Origin: Pyxidicoccus parkwaysis
GTDB taxonomy: Bacteria > Myxococcota > Myxococcia > Myxococcales > Myxococcaceae
Reading direction: 5' to 3'
Assembly: GCF_017301735.1 (NCBI RefSeq)
Contig: NZ_CP071090.1
Location: 10,654,001-10,718,000 of the forward strand
Length of the DNA stretch: 64,000 nucleotides
Every line of letters begins with the position of its first letter. The first letter of the stretch is position 1. Position numbers and translations under genes: made by a program. A model generated the notes under the pieces. It ran no database searches. It was not told the origin of the DNA and was given only the letters and a program-made list of their open reading frames with translations. Of this stretch, positions 54,634 through 63,257 are shown in pieces.

Positions 54634-55119
54634 ATGCGACTGTCCGCCATCGCTGTCGTGCTGCTCGCCGCCTGTGGTCCGTCCTCCTCCGTCGACGAGG
54701 GCCTCGGTCTGGTGGGGGACCTCGATACGTCGGAGGCGGGCATCATCGCCTTCGTACGCGACGGCCGTTACACGTCATGGCTCGCCGAGCCCGCGCCTCG
54801 GGACTCCGTGCGCTCGCATGGCCCCAGGGTCCGCGTGTTCTTCAACGACGTGCTGGCGGAGTCCCTGCGCGCGGGCAACCGCACGCACCCGCTTGGAAGT
54901 GTCACGGTGAAGGAGCTGTACGACTCGGAGGGCAGGACGCTGCGAGGCCATGCGCTCGACGTGAAGATTGCCGAGGGCGCCGGCAAGGACACCTGGATTT
55001 TCTTCGAGGGACTCGGGCCGGACTACGACGACAACTACTACGGCCGGGGCCACTCGACGTGCCACGGCTGTCACGCGAGCAACGGCCGGGACTATGTGGC
55101 CACGCCTCTGCCGGAATGA
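54634..55119 (+). CDS. Heme-motif (CxxCH) lipoprotein
   Basis: The 161-residue product starts MRLSAIAVVLLAAC, a short lipoprotein signal. The mature part has beta-rich segments (YTSWLAEPAPRDS, VRVFFNDVLAESL, VTVKELYDSEG) and ends with a c-type heme motif CHGCH in RGHSTCHGCHASNGRDY. Overall it resembles the cytochrome P460-like fold group of small exported heme proteins, but that is tentative. The start is the ATG at 54634. A cupin gene follows after 30 bp on the same strand. Confidence 0.8.
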   Translation: MRLSAIAVVLLAACGPSSSVDEGLGLVGDLDTSEAGIIAFVRDGRYTSWLAEPAPRDSVRSHGPRVRVFFNDVLAESLRAGNRTHPLGSVTVKELYDSEGRTLRGHALDVKIAEGAGKDTWIFFEGLGPDYDDNYYGRGHSTCHGCHASNGRDYVATPLPE

Positions 55120-55149
55120 GCCGTCCACCCCACGGTACACTGCGCGGCC

Positions 55150-55626
55150 ATGGTCGATGAGCTCGTACGCAGGCTGGGGCTGGCGCCGCATCCGGAGGGT
55201 GGCTTCTACAAGGAGACGTACCGCGCGGCGCTGGCGGTGCAGACACCGCGAGGCACGCGCTCGGCGGGCACGGCCATCTACTACCTGCTGCCGCGAGGCT
55301 CATTCGCGGCGTGGCACCGCGTGACGTCGGACGAGGTGTGGCACTTCTACGACGGGCACCCGCTGGAGCTGCTCCTCGTGGGAGCGAGCGGCGAGCCGGA
55401 GACGGTGGTGCTCGGAAGGGACGTGACGAAGGGCGAGCAGCCGCAGGTGGTGGTGCACGCGGGCGTGCTGCAGGCGGCGGTGCCTCGCGGCGAGTACACG
55501 CTGGTGGGCTGCACCGTGTCACCGGGCTTCGACTTCTCCGACTGGGAGATGCCGTCCGCCGACTCCCTGGTGGCGCGGTACCCGAAGCACGCGGAGCTGA
55601 TGCGGCGGCTCGCGAAGGAGACGTGA
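55150..55626 (+). CDS. Cupin superfamily protein (DUF985)
   Basis: This 158-residue cupin of the DUF985 group opens LGLAPHPEGGFYKETYRA, with HRVTSDEVWHFYDGHPLELLL providing cupin metal-type residues, and has GCTVSPGFDFSDWEM near the C terminus; all are hallmarks of the family. The family is related to sugar epimerase-like cupins, and its substrate is not known. The start is the ATG at 55150. It is convergent with the large exported repeat protein gene and probably shares a transcript with the preceding heme lipoprotein. Confidence 0.9.
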   Translation: MVDELVRRLGLAPHPEGGFYKETYRAALAVQTPRGTRSAGTAIYYLLPRGSFAAWHRVTSDEVWHFYDGHPLELLLVGASGEPETVVLGRDVTKGEQPQVVVHAGVLQAAVPRGEYTLVGCTVSPGFDFSDWEMPSADSLVARYPKHAELMRRLAKET

Positions 55627-55662
55627 GCGCGCTTCATTTCTCCGCGGTGGCGTAGCCCTCCG

Positions 55663-58518
55663 TCACCGGTTCTTCGTCGAGAACGGGAACGACTTGATGA
55701 CGAAGTTCCCCGCGTCATCCGTCATCCACACCTCCACCGTGTGCGCCCCGTCCACCAACTCGCGCGTGTCCAGGTCCGCGGTCCACGTGCCATCCGGTTG
55801 CAGCGTCGCCCCACGGATGCCCGAGCCATCCCGCGTGTACGCCACGCTCCGCACGCCCGTCAGCGAATCCGTGACCCGCGCCGTCAGCGTCACCAGTCCG
55901 CTGTACGTCCCGCCCGGCACCGGCACCACCATCTCCGCTTCCGGCGGCGAGTTGTCGTAGCGCACGGTGCGCGTCAGCGACGTCGTCAGTCCCGTCTCGC
56001 CCGTCACATCAATCGTGAACGTGTTCGTTCCCGGCACCAGATGCAGTGACGCATCCACGCCGCCACCGCCGCGCGGCAGCGTGTACGTCCCGCCCGAGGA
56101 CAGCGTCACCCGCGTCGCCGACGCCGAGTACACGCCGATGCTGTACCCCATCGTGTCTCCCGGCTGCGGCCCCACGAGCCACCCGTCCGGCAGGCCCGTG
56201 CCTACGAATGGCGCCTGGGCATCCACCCACACGGTGACCTCCTTCTCCGTGACGTGGCCCACCGCGTCCGTCGCCCGCACCTGGATGACGTTGCCTCCCG
56301 GCGTCAGCCACACCGTGTGCGTCACCGTGCCGCCGCCCGCGGGCACGTCCGTGACGTTGATGAGGTTCGTCTCCACGCGCACTGGCGACCAGTCCCGCAC
56401 CACCACGTGCACGTCCACGCTGTACACCGCCAGCCCCGCGCCTTCCGAGGGCGAGGCGATGGTCAGCTCCGGCGGCGTGCTGTCCACCATCACCGTCGCC
56501 TCGGCGGTGGTGATGCCACCGAACGTGTCGATGCCGACCAACTGGATGACGTTCGCCCCGTCCGTCAGCGGCAGCTCCGTCTCCACCAGTCCGCCGTTGG
56601 CGCTCGGCACCACGGGGTAGCGCTGCCCGTGGAGGATGAACTCCGCGGACTCGATGTTCGCGCCCGGCGCCAGCGTCGTCGTGTAGCCGCAGACGTGCAG
56701 CGTGGGCTGCTCGGTGAAGCCCGGCAGTCCGCACAGCGTCACCGACGGATTCGAGTACGGCGACGGGAGCACCTCCACCTGCCGCGAGTCCGTGCTGCCC
56801 AGCCGGTTGTCCAGGTCGGGCCGCAGCGTCACGCCCGAGTACACCGCGCGCACGTCCTGGGTGCCCAGCTCGCTCCACGTCGCGGTCCTCGGGTGCCACA
56901 CCACCGTGTACACGCCGTCCCCATCCGCGTCGTTGTCCGCGCCCACCGTGACGCCCGCCACGGTGAAGGTCACCACGCCCATGCCGGGGCCTCGCGCCCG
57001 CCAGCCCTGGCCGTCCACCACGCGCGCGGACAACTTGTTGTCCAGCGCCACCGTGAGGGACTGGCCGGCCGCGGGCGTCAGCAGCGTCGTCGTCGTCTCC
57101 ACGCCCTCCGTGGGCGGCGGAGGCGTGGTGTACGTCGTCACGCGCGCCGAGCCCTTCACCGCGTCCGCGCCATTCGACTCCGCCACCACCATGACGTCCG
57201 ACGTCAGCGACGCCTCCAGCTCCGCGGGCGCGGTGATGGTGAGGGTGACGGTGGCCGTGGCGTCCGGGCCCAATTCCAGCGTCGTCCTGTCCAGCGACGA
57301 CGTCCACCCGGCCAGCCCGCCCTGCGTGTTCAGCGTGTACTCGTCCGTCTTGTATCCGTTGTTGCGCACCGTGAGCACGTACGAGGCTGTCTGCGTCGTC
57401 GGCAGGTCATGCTCGATGGGCTTGCGCGTGGCCCCGCTCACGGAGACGCCGACGCTGTAGTCGCCGAAGCACGCCAGCCCCATGGCGGCGAAGGTGGTGG
57501 GGATGTCCGGGTAGCGCGTGCCCGCGCCCCAGCTTCCATTCGTCCCCTGACGTGACTTGAGCCAGTCGAGCGCCCCGGCCATACGCCCATCCGCCGCGGG
57601 CTTCCGGCCCGCGACGCACAGCGCGTAGAGGGTGATGCTGGTGGCGTACTCGTCCGGCGCCTCGCCCGCGAGCCCGCCCCAGCCCGGCGCGTCCCCGAGC
57701 GCGCGCGTGGCGAGCAGCTTCGAGGCCAGCGTGTTGATGGCCGCCGTGTTCTGCCCATTCGCGCCCGGCCCCGCGGCCTTCAGCCCGACGATGGCCCACG
57801 CCATCTGGTGCGTGTAGCGCTGGCCGTCGCTGATGGGGCCGTCCGTCAAATCGTTCATGTGCGCGACGATGTAGGCGGCGGCCTGGTCCAGCGAGGCCTG
57901 GTACTGCGCGGCCCGGGCCGGGTCCACGCGCTGCTTCGCCTGGGCAATGGCCGTCATCAAGCGCGCGGTGGTGCCCACGTTGCCGTAGCCCACCGGGTAG
58001 AAGGGAAAGTCCTCCTTCCAGCGGCCGTTGACCTGCGTGCTCAGCGCCCAGTCCGCGGCGCGCACCAGCGTGTCCGAGTACTGCGTGCCCACGTTCGCGT
58101 CGTAGCCCGCGAGCCCGAAGGCGGAGTAGCTCGTCTTCGCGTAGGGGTACCAGTTGCCCTCGTGAATCCAGGAGCCGTCGAGGCGCTGCTCGGACTGCAT
58201 GCGCGCGGTGATGGCCTCCAGGTTCTGCCGGTTGGTACGGCCGTTGTACGTCAGCGCGTCCAGGTCATAGCCGTTGGCGCGCGCCGTCGAGAGGGCGAAC
58301 ATCGTCGCGCCGTGGCGGTGGCACGACGTGCAGCGGAACTGCGCGGCCCAGTTGGCCGCGTCCGCGCTGAGGAAGTTGATGGCCCGCTGCGCGGACTCGG
58401 CGTTGGTGGCGGCGTGTGCCGATGACGCGAGAAGCAACGTCAGCAGCGCGGCCACGAAACGAGCACTCCGCGCGGGCAGCGCGCGAGGTGATGACAGTGA
58501 TTCGACGCGAGAGGGCAT
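55663..58518 (-). CDS. Exported protein: CxxCH motif, alpha/alpha-barrel and Ig-like repeats
   Basis: The 951-residue protein has an N-terminal signal (MPSRVESLSS..LLTLLLASSAHA). A heme-type motif FRCTSCHRH lies near residue 63. Next is a repeat domain like prenyltransferase/squalene-cyclase alpha-alpha barrels (about 70-370; motifs RLDGSWIHEGNWYPYAKTSY in part and SRQGTNGSWG), then several beta-sandwich Ig-like modules (about 375-951) with AGTNTFTIDVTG, NSPPEAEMVVP and a closing DLDTRELVDGAHTVEVWMTD. A longer start at 58563 is possible. It is probably a secreted or surface protein. The terminal module matches the partial gene at the right edge. Confidence 0.82.
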   Translation of the reverse strand: MPSRVESLSSPRALPARSARFVAALLTLLLASSAHAATNAESAQRAINFLSADAANWAAQFRCTSCHRHGATMFALSTARANGYDLDALTYNGRTNRQNLEAITARMQSEQRLDGSWIHEGNWYPYAKTSYSAFGLAGYDANVGTQYSDTLVRAADWALSTQVNGRWKEDFPFYPVGYGNVGTTARLMTAIAQAKQRVDPARAAQYQASLDQAAAYIVAHMNDLTDGPISDGQRYTHQMAWAIVGLKAAGPGANGQNTAAINTLASKLLATRALGDAPGWGGLAGEAPDEYATSITLYALCVAGRKPAADGRMAGALDWLKSRQGTNGSWGAGTRYPDIPTTFAAMGLACFGDYSVGVSVSGATRKPIEHDLPTTQTASYVLTVRNNGYKTDEYTLNTQGGLAGWTSSLDRTTLELGPDATATVTLTITAPAELEASLTSDVMVVAESNGADAVKGSARVTTYTTPPPPTEGVETTTTLLTPAAGQSLTVALDNKLSARVVDGQGWRARGPGMGVVTFTVAGVTVGADNDADGDGVYTVVWHPRTATWSELGTQDVRAVYSGVTLRPDLDNRLGSTDSRQVEVLPSPYSNPSVTLCGLPGFTEQPTLHVCGYTTTLAPGANIESAEFILHGQRYPVVPSANGGLVETELPLTDGANVIQLVGIDTFGGITTAEATVMVDSTPPELTIASPSEGAGLAVYSVDVHVVVRDWSPVRVETNLINVTDVPAGGGTVTHTVWLTPGGNVIQVRATDAVGHVTEKEVTVWVDAQAPFVGTGLPDGWLVGPQPGDTMGYSIGVYSASATRVTLSSGGTYTLPRGGGGVDASLHLVPGTNTFTIDVTGETGLTTSLTRTVRYDNSPPEAEMVVPVPGGTYSGLVTLTARVTDSLTGVRSVAYTRDGSGIRGATLQPDGTWTADLDTRELVDGAHTVEVWMTDDAGNFVIKSFPFSTKNR

Positions 58519-59011
58519 GGGGGCTCGGAGGCGTCGGCGTCCCGTGCGCGCCCCCGCGCCCATGAGACGGACTGCCTGGATGAGAGGATACCGCCGCGGC
58601 CGCAAACACAAGCAAAGGGCCGCGAAGAAATATGTATGCCTGCCAGATTGCGCACCTGCCACTCGGACGAGCCTCGCGAGTCACGTCCACCCCGAGGCAT
58701 TCCCGACGCAACGCAGGGTGTTGATGACCCGGTTTCCGTGGCACGCGCCCCGTCCCGTCCACTGTCTGACTTGAGTGCGCTTGCGTCATGGCGCCAGGGA
58801 CCCGGGATGTCTGTGTTTATCCCGTGTGGGAGACAGACATTCGCGGACGTGCAGCGCTCTCGCGGATGCAAGGCTTATCCGTCTTCACTTGTCTTGGATG
58901 TGGCGGTACATCCGGACCCACCCCATGTGCTCGCGCGGCTCGTGCGGAATGGCACTCACTCCGCGTCGCATGTGAGGCCCCGGGGTGCGTGGGCTTTCAG
59001 GCGCTGCCTGC
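58519..59011. other. Intergenic region
   Basis: This 493-bp region is upstream of the exported repeat protein gene (minus) and after a small membrane-anchored protein gene (minus). It should hold the promoter of the former. Several short ORFs exist, but none has protein-like features. Confidence 0.45.
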
Positions 59012-59305
59012 TCAGTGCTGACCTTCGGGCGGGGCTTCGGCGGGCTTCCCGGGTTCAGCTCCCTGTCCCTGGCCCGAGGGAAGCTGCGGGAGTGGCCAGC
59101 CTTCGAACAGGGGCCAGGCGCGGTACATCGCGCGCCGCTGCTCGTCGGTGAGGGGTTGCTGCGGAGCGGGCTCCTCGGGCTTGGGCGGTGGCGTGGACGG
59201 GGCCGGGTTTCGCAGGAGCACCACTGTCAGCACCGTGCACAGCACGGACATGACCACGATGCTCCACACGCGCGCCGGGCCTTGTGGCATCTGCCTGCTC
59301 TCCAC
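59012..59305 (-). CDS. Small membrane-anchored Pro-rich protein
   Basis: This 97-residue product has one N-terminal membrane segment (about 14-31, VWSIVVMSVLCTVLTVVLL), a Pro/Glu/Gln-rich linker (NPAPSTPPPKPEEPAPQQ), and a short helical block (LTDEQRRAMYRAWPLFEGW) before a low-complexity tail. It lies 12 bp downstream of the ClC channel gene on the same strand, so it may be co-transcribed. No family is recognised. The start is the ATG at 59305. Confidence 0.65.
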   Translation of the reverse strand: MESRQMPQGPARVWSIVVMSVLCTVLTVVLLRNPAPSTPPPKPEEPAPQQPLTDEQRRAMYRAWPLFEGWPLPQLPSGQGQGAEPGKPAEAPPEGQH

Positions 59306-59317
59306 GTCGCGCCTCCT

Positions 59318-61093
59318 TCAGAATGTTCCCTGCTTCAGCACGTCCCGCTTGGAGATGGTGCCGAGCAGCCGGTAATCGCTGTCCACCACGGGGAGCCGCT
59401 CGAGCGCCGTCTCGGAGAAGCGCCGCGCCACCTCGGCGAGGGACAGGTCCGGGGTGATGGGGCTCACGCGCGTGTCGAGGATGTCCTCGGCGATGGTTGC
59501 CTGAAGCAATGAATGGTCCGGCAGGTGCCCCTTGAGCGCGTCGAGCACCAGCGCGCCCCGATACCGGCCCTGGTCGTCGGTGACGTACAGGTCCTCGCCC
59601 GCGGGCAACTCCAGCAGCATGGCCACCACCTCCTGGAACGGAGCGGACGGCGACACGCGCTGGTGCACGGGCATGAGCAGCGCGCGGGCACCTTCATGGC
59701 GCAGCCACTGCGGCACGGTGGCCGGCATGCGCACGTTGCGGCGGTTGAGGACGGACGTGTAGAGCGACTCGGGCTCCAGCCTGCGGCTCACCGCCGCGGC
59801 CACCACCGTGCTGAGCATCAGCGGCAGCACGAGCGGATAGTCGCCGGTGAGCTCGAAGATGATGAGCACGGCGGACACCGATGCGTGCGTGGTGCCCGCG
59901 AGCACCGCCCCCATGCCCAGCAGCGCATACGCTCCGCTGGGCGCGGTCCCCGGAATCGCGTGTCCGGCCAGCACCCCGAAGGCGCCGCCCAATAGCGCTC
60001 CGAAGAACAGCGAGGGCGTGAAGAGCCCGCCCGGCACACCCGCGCCCGCGCACAATGATGTGAGCACCAGCTTCGCCAGTGGCAGGATCAGCAGCATCTG
60101 CAGCGGCACGTGGCCCAGCAGCGCCGCGTTCACCGCGTCGTAGCCGTTGCCCATGAGCTGCGGCAGCCACACCGCGACGACGCCCACCACCGTCATGCCC
60201 ACCAGGGGAAGGAAGGCCGACAGCCACCCCGCGGCGCGGTCCAGCAGGTCCGACAGCGCGTTGATGCCGCGCACGTAGATGGCGGAGGCCACGCCCATCA
60301 CCAGCCCGAGCGCGATGGCCAGCGCCAGCTCACGCGGGTGCGTGAGCGCGTAGTGGGGAATGACGTAGCTGGGGTGGTCCGCGATGAGGAGGCGCGACAC
60401 CAGCGTCGCCACCACGCACGAGACGACGATGGGGCCGAACATCTCCAGCGCGAAGCTGCCCAGCAGCACCTCCAGTCCGAAGAGTGCCGCGCCAATGGGC
60501 ACGTTGTACGCCGAGGCCATGCCGGCCGAGGCGCCACACGCCACCAGCAGGCGGGCCTGTCCGGGCCCCAGCCGCAGGGTGCGCGACAGCGCCGAGCCGC
60601 TCGCCGCGCCCGTGGACAGCAGTGCGCCCTCGCGGCCCAGGGGAGCGCCCAGGCCCACGGCGAGGATGGAGACCAGTCCCCGCAGCACGGCGCGAGGGAG
60701 CGACAGCCAGCCCTCCTTCACCCAGATGGACTCGATGATGCCGGCGGTGCCGTGGCCGCGCAGCGGGCGGCCGACGAGGAGCGACACCAGGGTGACGAGC
60801 GCACCGCCGAGGATGGGGATGAGCACGCGGCGCCAGGTGGGCGCGGCCGCCACGCCGGCGAGGAATTCCTCTCCGCCGTTGCGCCAGAAGAGCTGCTGCG
60901 TGAAGCGGAGCACCTTGAGCAGCACCACCGCGCCCAGCCCCGCGATGAGGCCCACGGCGACCACGAGCAGCCAGAAGCGCTTCTCCACCTGGGTGACGCC
61001 CTGAAGGAAGCCCCGCAGTGAGTGGTAGAAGCGGCGATTGACGTCTACGCCGGGCGGCTCGTTGACCTCGGCGGATGCGTTGGCGCGGCTCAC
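59318..61093 (-). CDS. ClC-family chloride channel/transporter with CBS domains
   Basis: This 591-residue membrane protein has a ClC core (about 35-440) followed by two CBS domains (about 460-591). Family motifs are GHGTAGIIESI in place of the GSGIP loop, GAPLGREGALLS (the GREGP-like loop with the gating/coupling glutamate retained), and GVPGGLFTPSLFFGALLG (GxFxP). The closing HEGARALLMPVHQRV and LPVVDSDYRLLGTISKRDVL are CBS. It may move chloride by proton exchange, with CBS domains sensing nucleotides. The GSGIP serine is replaced by histidine, which may change selectivity. Confidence 0.92.
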   Translation of the reverse strand: MSRANASAEVNEPPGVDVNRRFYHSLRGFLQGVTQVEKRFWLLVVAVGLIAGLGAVVLLKVLRFTQQLFWRNGGEEFLAGVAAAPTWRRVLIPILGGALVTLVSLLVGRPLRGHGTAGIIESIWVKEGWLSLPRAVLRGLVSILAVGLGAPLGREGALLSTGAASGSALSRTLRLGPGQARLLVACGASAGMASAYNVPIGAALFGLEVLLGSFALEMFGPIVVSCVVATLVSRLLIADHPSYVIPHYALTHPRELALAIALGLVMGVASAIYVRGINALSDLLDRAAGWLSAFLPLVGMTVVGVVAVWLPQLMGNGYDAVNAALLGHVPLQMLLILPLAKLVLTSLCAGAGVPGGLFTPSLFFGALLGGAFGVLAGHAIPGTAPSGAYALLGMGAVLAGTTHASVSAVLIIFELTGDYPLVLPLMLSTVVAAAVSRRLEPESLYTSVLNRRNVRMPATVPQWLRHEGARALLMPVHQRVSPSAPFQEVVAMLLELPAGEDLYVTDDQGRYRGALVLDALKGHLPDHSLLQATIAEDILDTRVSPITPDLSLAEVARRFSETALERLPVVDSDYRLLGTISKRDVLKQGTF

Positions 61094-61109
61094 ACCAATC
61101 CAAGTTAGA

Positions 61110-61136
61110 GGGTGCCAGTCCCCCCGGCTGGCACCC
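61110..61136 (-). terminator. Hairpin terminator upstream of the ClC gene
   Basis: GGGTGCCAG (61110-61118) pairs perfectly with CTGGCACCC (61128-61136). It lies about 58 bp after the stop of the cysteine-rich lipoprotein gene, and both genes are on the minus strand. Confidence 0.6.
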
Positions 61137-61193
61137 GGGGCTGCCCGGCTGCCTCACGGCCGGACGGGCGAGGCCCGGGTGCTCGGCCTGGCG

Positions 61194-61583
61194 TCAGTCG
61201 CCGACGGCCGCCTCGATGCACTCCTCCTTCGTTCCGCTGGTCTGGAGCGTGTCGAGGCACGCGTCGATGGCGTCATCGAAGGCGGTCTGCTGTGCGGGAG
61301 TGCACGGCGCCACGGCTTTCAGGCACGCGACGTATTGGTCGATCCGCTCCCGCTCCTCCGCGGTGCTGCACGCTGTCTCCAATTCGGCGTCGCAGGCGGA
61401 GCGGCTGAAGGTCAGCGGCTCCTGGTTCTTGTAGTTGGGTGTGCAGGAGCCCAGCCCGCTCCGGATGGACTCGACGGCCTGCTCGACGTCGGCACAGGAC
61501 TCGCTCCCTGTGGCCTCCTCCTCCTTGCCACAGCCCACCAGCAGCACCGCGAGCACGGCTCCCATCCACTGCGTCTTCATCAT
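61194..61583 (-). CDS. Cysteine-rich lipoprotein of unknown function
   Basis: This 129-residue product starts MMKTQWMGAVLAVLLVGC, a lipoprotein signal with lipobox cysteine near residue 18. The mature part has at least eight cysteines (SCADVEQ, GSCTPNY, SACDAELETACS, ACLKAVAPCTPAQ, ACLDTLQ, KEECIEAA), suggesting disulfide bonds in the envelope. AGGAGGT lies 6 bp upstream of ATG 61583. This type of small Cys-rich lipoprotein is common in myxobacteria; no function is known to me. Confidence 0.8.
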   Translation of the reverse strand: MMKTQWMGAVLAVLLVGCGKEEEATGSESCADVEQAVESIRSGLGSCTPNYKNQEPLTFSRSACDAELETACSTAEERERIDQYVACLKAVAPCTPAQQTAFDDAIDACLDTLQTSGTKEECIEAAVGD

Positions 61584-61746
61584 GTGAAGACCTCCTGCCG
61601 CACCGGCGGCATGGAATGGACGCGCCCGGCCGCGCAACCCGGTTATCAACAAGAGACACCTATATTCGCATGGGCCTGGGGCCTTCAGGAGTCGGTGCTT
61701 GCCGGATGAGAGGTATCGCAGTGGAGGTGTGGCGAAGGGCGCTCAC

Positions 61747-62178
61747 TCACCGGGATGCAGTGGCGTACGCCTGCACGGCGTTCCCCGCCGGAGCGGACGT
61801 TCCCGTCGGGGCGTTCATTCTGCGGCTCGCGGGCCGGAGCGCCCACGAAGCGATGGCGATTGCGAGGATGGCGATGGGGCCCACGAGCTTCATCGGCGGG
61901 TGTCCGCTGGCGGCATGGGAGACGACCGCCCCGGTGAGGTCGAATGCGATGCCCGCATAGGCCCACTCCTTCAGCAGGGGCAGGCGCGGCGCGAGAATGG
62001 CCACGCCTCCGAGCACCTTCCACACTCCGAGCAACATGACGAAGTACATGGGGTAGCCGAGCTCGGCCATGCCCTTGAGGGGTGCTTCCGCGTGGTACAG
62101 GTAGGCCGCGCCCCCGGAGATGAAGCTGAAGGCGGTGAGGGCGGTGGTGGTCCAGTAGGCGAGGGTGCGTGCGTTCAT
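61747..62178 (-). CDS. DoxX-like membrane protein
   Basis: This 143-residue membrane protein of the DoxX-like group has four hydrophobic segments. It begins MNARTLAYWTTTALTAFSFI and includes GMAELGYPMYFVMLLGVWKVLGG, in part YPMYFVMLLGVWKVLGGVAI, and KEWAYAGIAFDLTGAVVSH. The start is placed at ATG 62178; a longer frame is not credible. It is divergent from the SnoaL-type ECF sigma gene across 78 bp with nested inverted repeats. ECF41-type sigma factors often sit beside DoxX-like genes and control them, so it is a likely target. Confidence 0.83.
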   Translation of the reverse strand: MNARTLAYWTTTALTAFSFISGGAAYLYHAEAPLKGMAELGYPMYFVMLLGVWKVLGGVAILAPRLPLLKEWAYAGIAFDLTGAVVSHAASGHPPMKLVGPIAILAIAIASWALRPASRRMNAPTGTSAPAGNAVQAYATASR

Positions 62179-62193
62179 CGAAATGGGCTCCGT

Positions 62194-62254
62194 GTCACAT
62201 CGGGTGGGGCTTCGCGCGTCACCGCCGTGACGCCCCACGAAAAAGGAATGTGAC
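62194..62254. promoter_or_regulatory. Nested inverted repeats between DoxX and ECF sigma genes
   Basis: Three inverted pairs are nested in the 78-bp intergenic region: GTCACAT / ATGTGAC (62194-62200, 62248-62254), GTGGGGC / GCCCCAC (62204-62210, 62232-62238) and GCGTCAC / GTGACGC (62216-62222, 62227-62233). Only 78 bp are available for two promoters. The symmetry suggests shared regulation or a structured 5' leader. Confidence 0.5.
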
Positions 62255-62256
62255 CG

Positions 62257-63144
62257 ATGGACGCGAAACCCTGGCTGACGCAGCGCTTCGAGGAGAGCCG
62301 TGAGCACCTGAGGGCGGTGGCCTTCCGGATGCTCGGCTCACGGAGTGACGCGGAGGACGCGGTGCAGGAGGTCTGGCTCCGGCTCACCCGCGCCGACACC
62401 TCCGGCGTGGAGAACCTGGGCGGCTGGATGACCACCGTCGTCGCGCGCGTGTGCCTGGACATGCTGCGCGCGCGCAAGGCCCGTCCCGAGGAGCCCCAGG
62501 GCGCACACCTGCCCGACACCGTGGTGAAGCAGGCGGGCGCGGTGGACCCGGAGAAGGAACGGCTCCTGGCCGACTCCATCGGTCCCGCGCTGCTCGTGGT
62601 CCTCGACACGCTGGGCCCCGCCGAGCGGCTCGCCTTCGTGCTGCACGACATGTTCGCGGTGTCCTTCGACGAAATCGCGACCATCGTCGGGCGCACGCCC
62701 ACCGCCGCGAGACAGCTCGCCAGCCGGGCGCGCCGCAGAATCCAGGGCGGAGCCGTGACGCCGGAGGAGGACCTCGCCCGGCAGCGGACAATTGTAGAGG
62801 CTTTCCTCGCGGCCTCGCGCGAGGGGAACTTCGACGCGCTGCTCTCGCTGTTGGACCCCGAGGTCGTGGTCCGGGCTGACAGCGTGGCCGTGCGGAAGGG
62901 AGCCTTTACGGATGTCCGTGGGGCCCAGGCCGTGGCGAGCACCTTCAAGGGCCGGGCCCAGGGCGCGCAGCTCGCGCTGGTCAACGGCGCCGCGGGTGCG
63001 GTGTGGATTCACGGCGGCCAGCCGCGCCTTGCCTTCAACTTCGTGGTGGAGGGTGGGCGGATTATGGAAATCGAGCTCATCGCTGACCCCACGAGCCTCG
63101 ACGAGCTGAGCCTGGAGGTCCTCGGCGGGACTCCGTCCCCCTGA
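62257..63144 (+). CDS. RNA polymerase sigma factor, ECF41/SigJ type with SnoaL domain
   Basis: This 295-residue extracytoplasmic-function sigma factor starts MDAKPWLTQRFEESREHLRA. Region 2 (about 10-80) includes SRSDAEDAVQEVWLRL, and region 4 (about 110-165) includes FDEIATIVGRTPTAARQLAS. A C-terminal SnoaL-like domain follows (about 175-285), marked by FDALLSLLDPEVVVRAD and the GGRIMEIELIADPTSL end typical of the ECF41/SigJ group, where this domain controls sigma activity in place of an anti-sigma factor. AAAAAGGAA lies upstream. The divergent DoxX-like gene is a likely target. Two hairpin terminators follow. Confidence 0.93.
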   Translation: MDAKPWLTQRFEESREHLRAVAFRMLGSRSDAEDAVQEVWLRLTRADTSGVENLGGWMTTVVARVCLDMLRARKARPEEPQGAHLPDTVVKQAGAVDPEKERLLADSIGPALLVVLDTLGPAERLAFVLHDMFAVSFDEIATIVGRTPTAARQLASRARRRIQGGAVTPEEDLARQRTIVEAFLAASREGNFDALLSLLDPEVVVRADSVAVRKGAFTDVRGAQAVASTFKGRAQGAQLALVNGAAGAVWIHGGQPRLAFNFVVEGGRIMEIELIADPTSLDELSLEVLGGTPSP

Positions 63145-63151
63145 AACACGA

Positions 63152-63182
63152 ACGGGACGCCGCATGCTCCGCGGCGTCCCGT
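63152..63182. terminator. Hairpin terminator 1 between ECF sigma and right-edge genes
   Basis: ACGGGACGCCGC (63152-63163) pairs perfectly with GCGGCGTCCCGT (63171-63182) with a 7-base loop, 8 bp after the sigma stop. It lies between convergent genes. Confidence 0.75.
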
Positions 63183-63206
63183 CCCTACAGCGCCTAGCTC
63201 ACTTCA

Positions 63207-63239
63207 GACGGGACGCCGCATGCTCCTCGGCATCCCGTC
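63207..63239. terminator. Hairpin terminator 2, related copy
   Basis: GACGGGACGCCG (63207-63218) pairs with CGGCATCCCGTC (63228-63239) with one G-T type mismatch. The sequence is a near copy of terminator 1. It lies 19 bp from the end of the right-edge gene and can serve the minus strand. Confidence 0.65.
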
Positions 63240-63257
63240 CTCCAGCTCACCTCAACG

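Noticed and set aside
61643..61651. Single TTATCAACA resembling a DnaA box
   Set aside because: Only one site with a mismatch and no cluster, far from any origin candidate.
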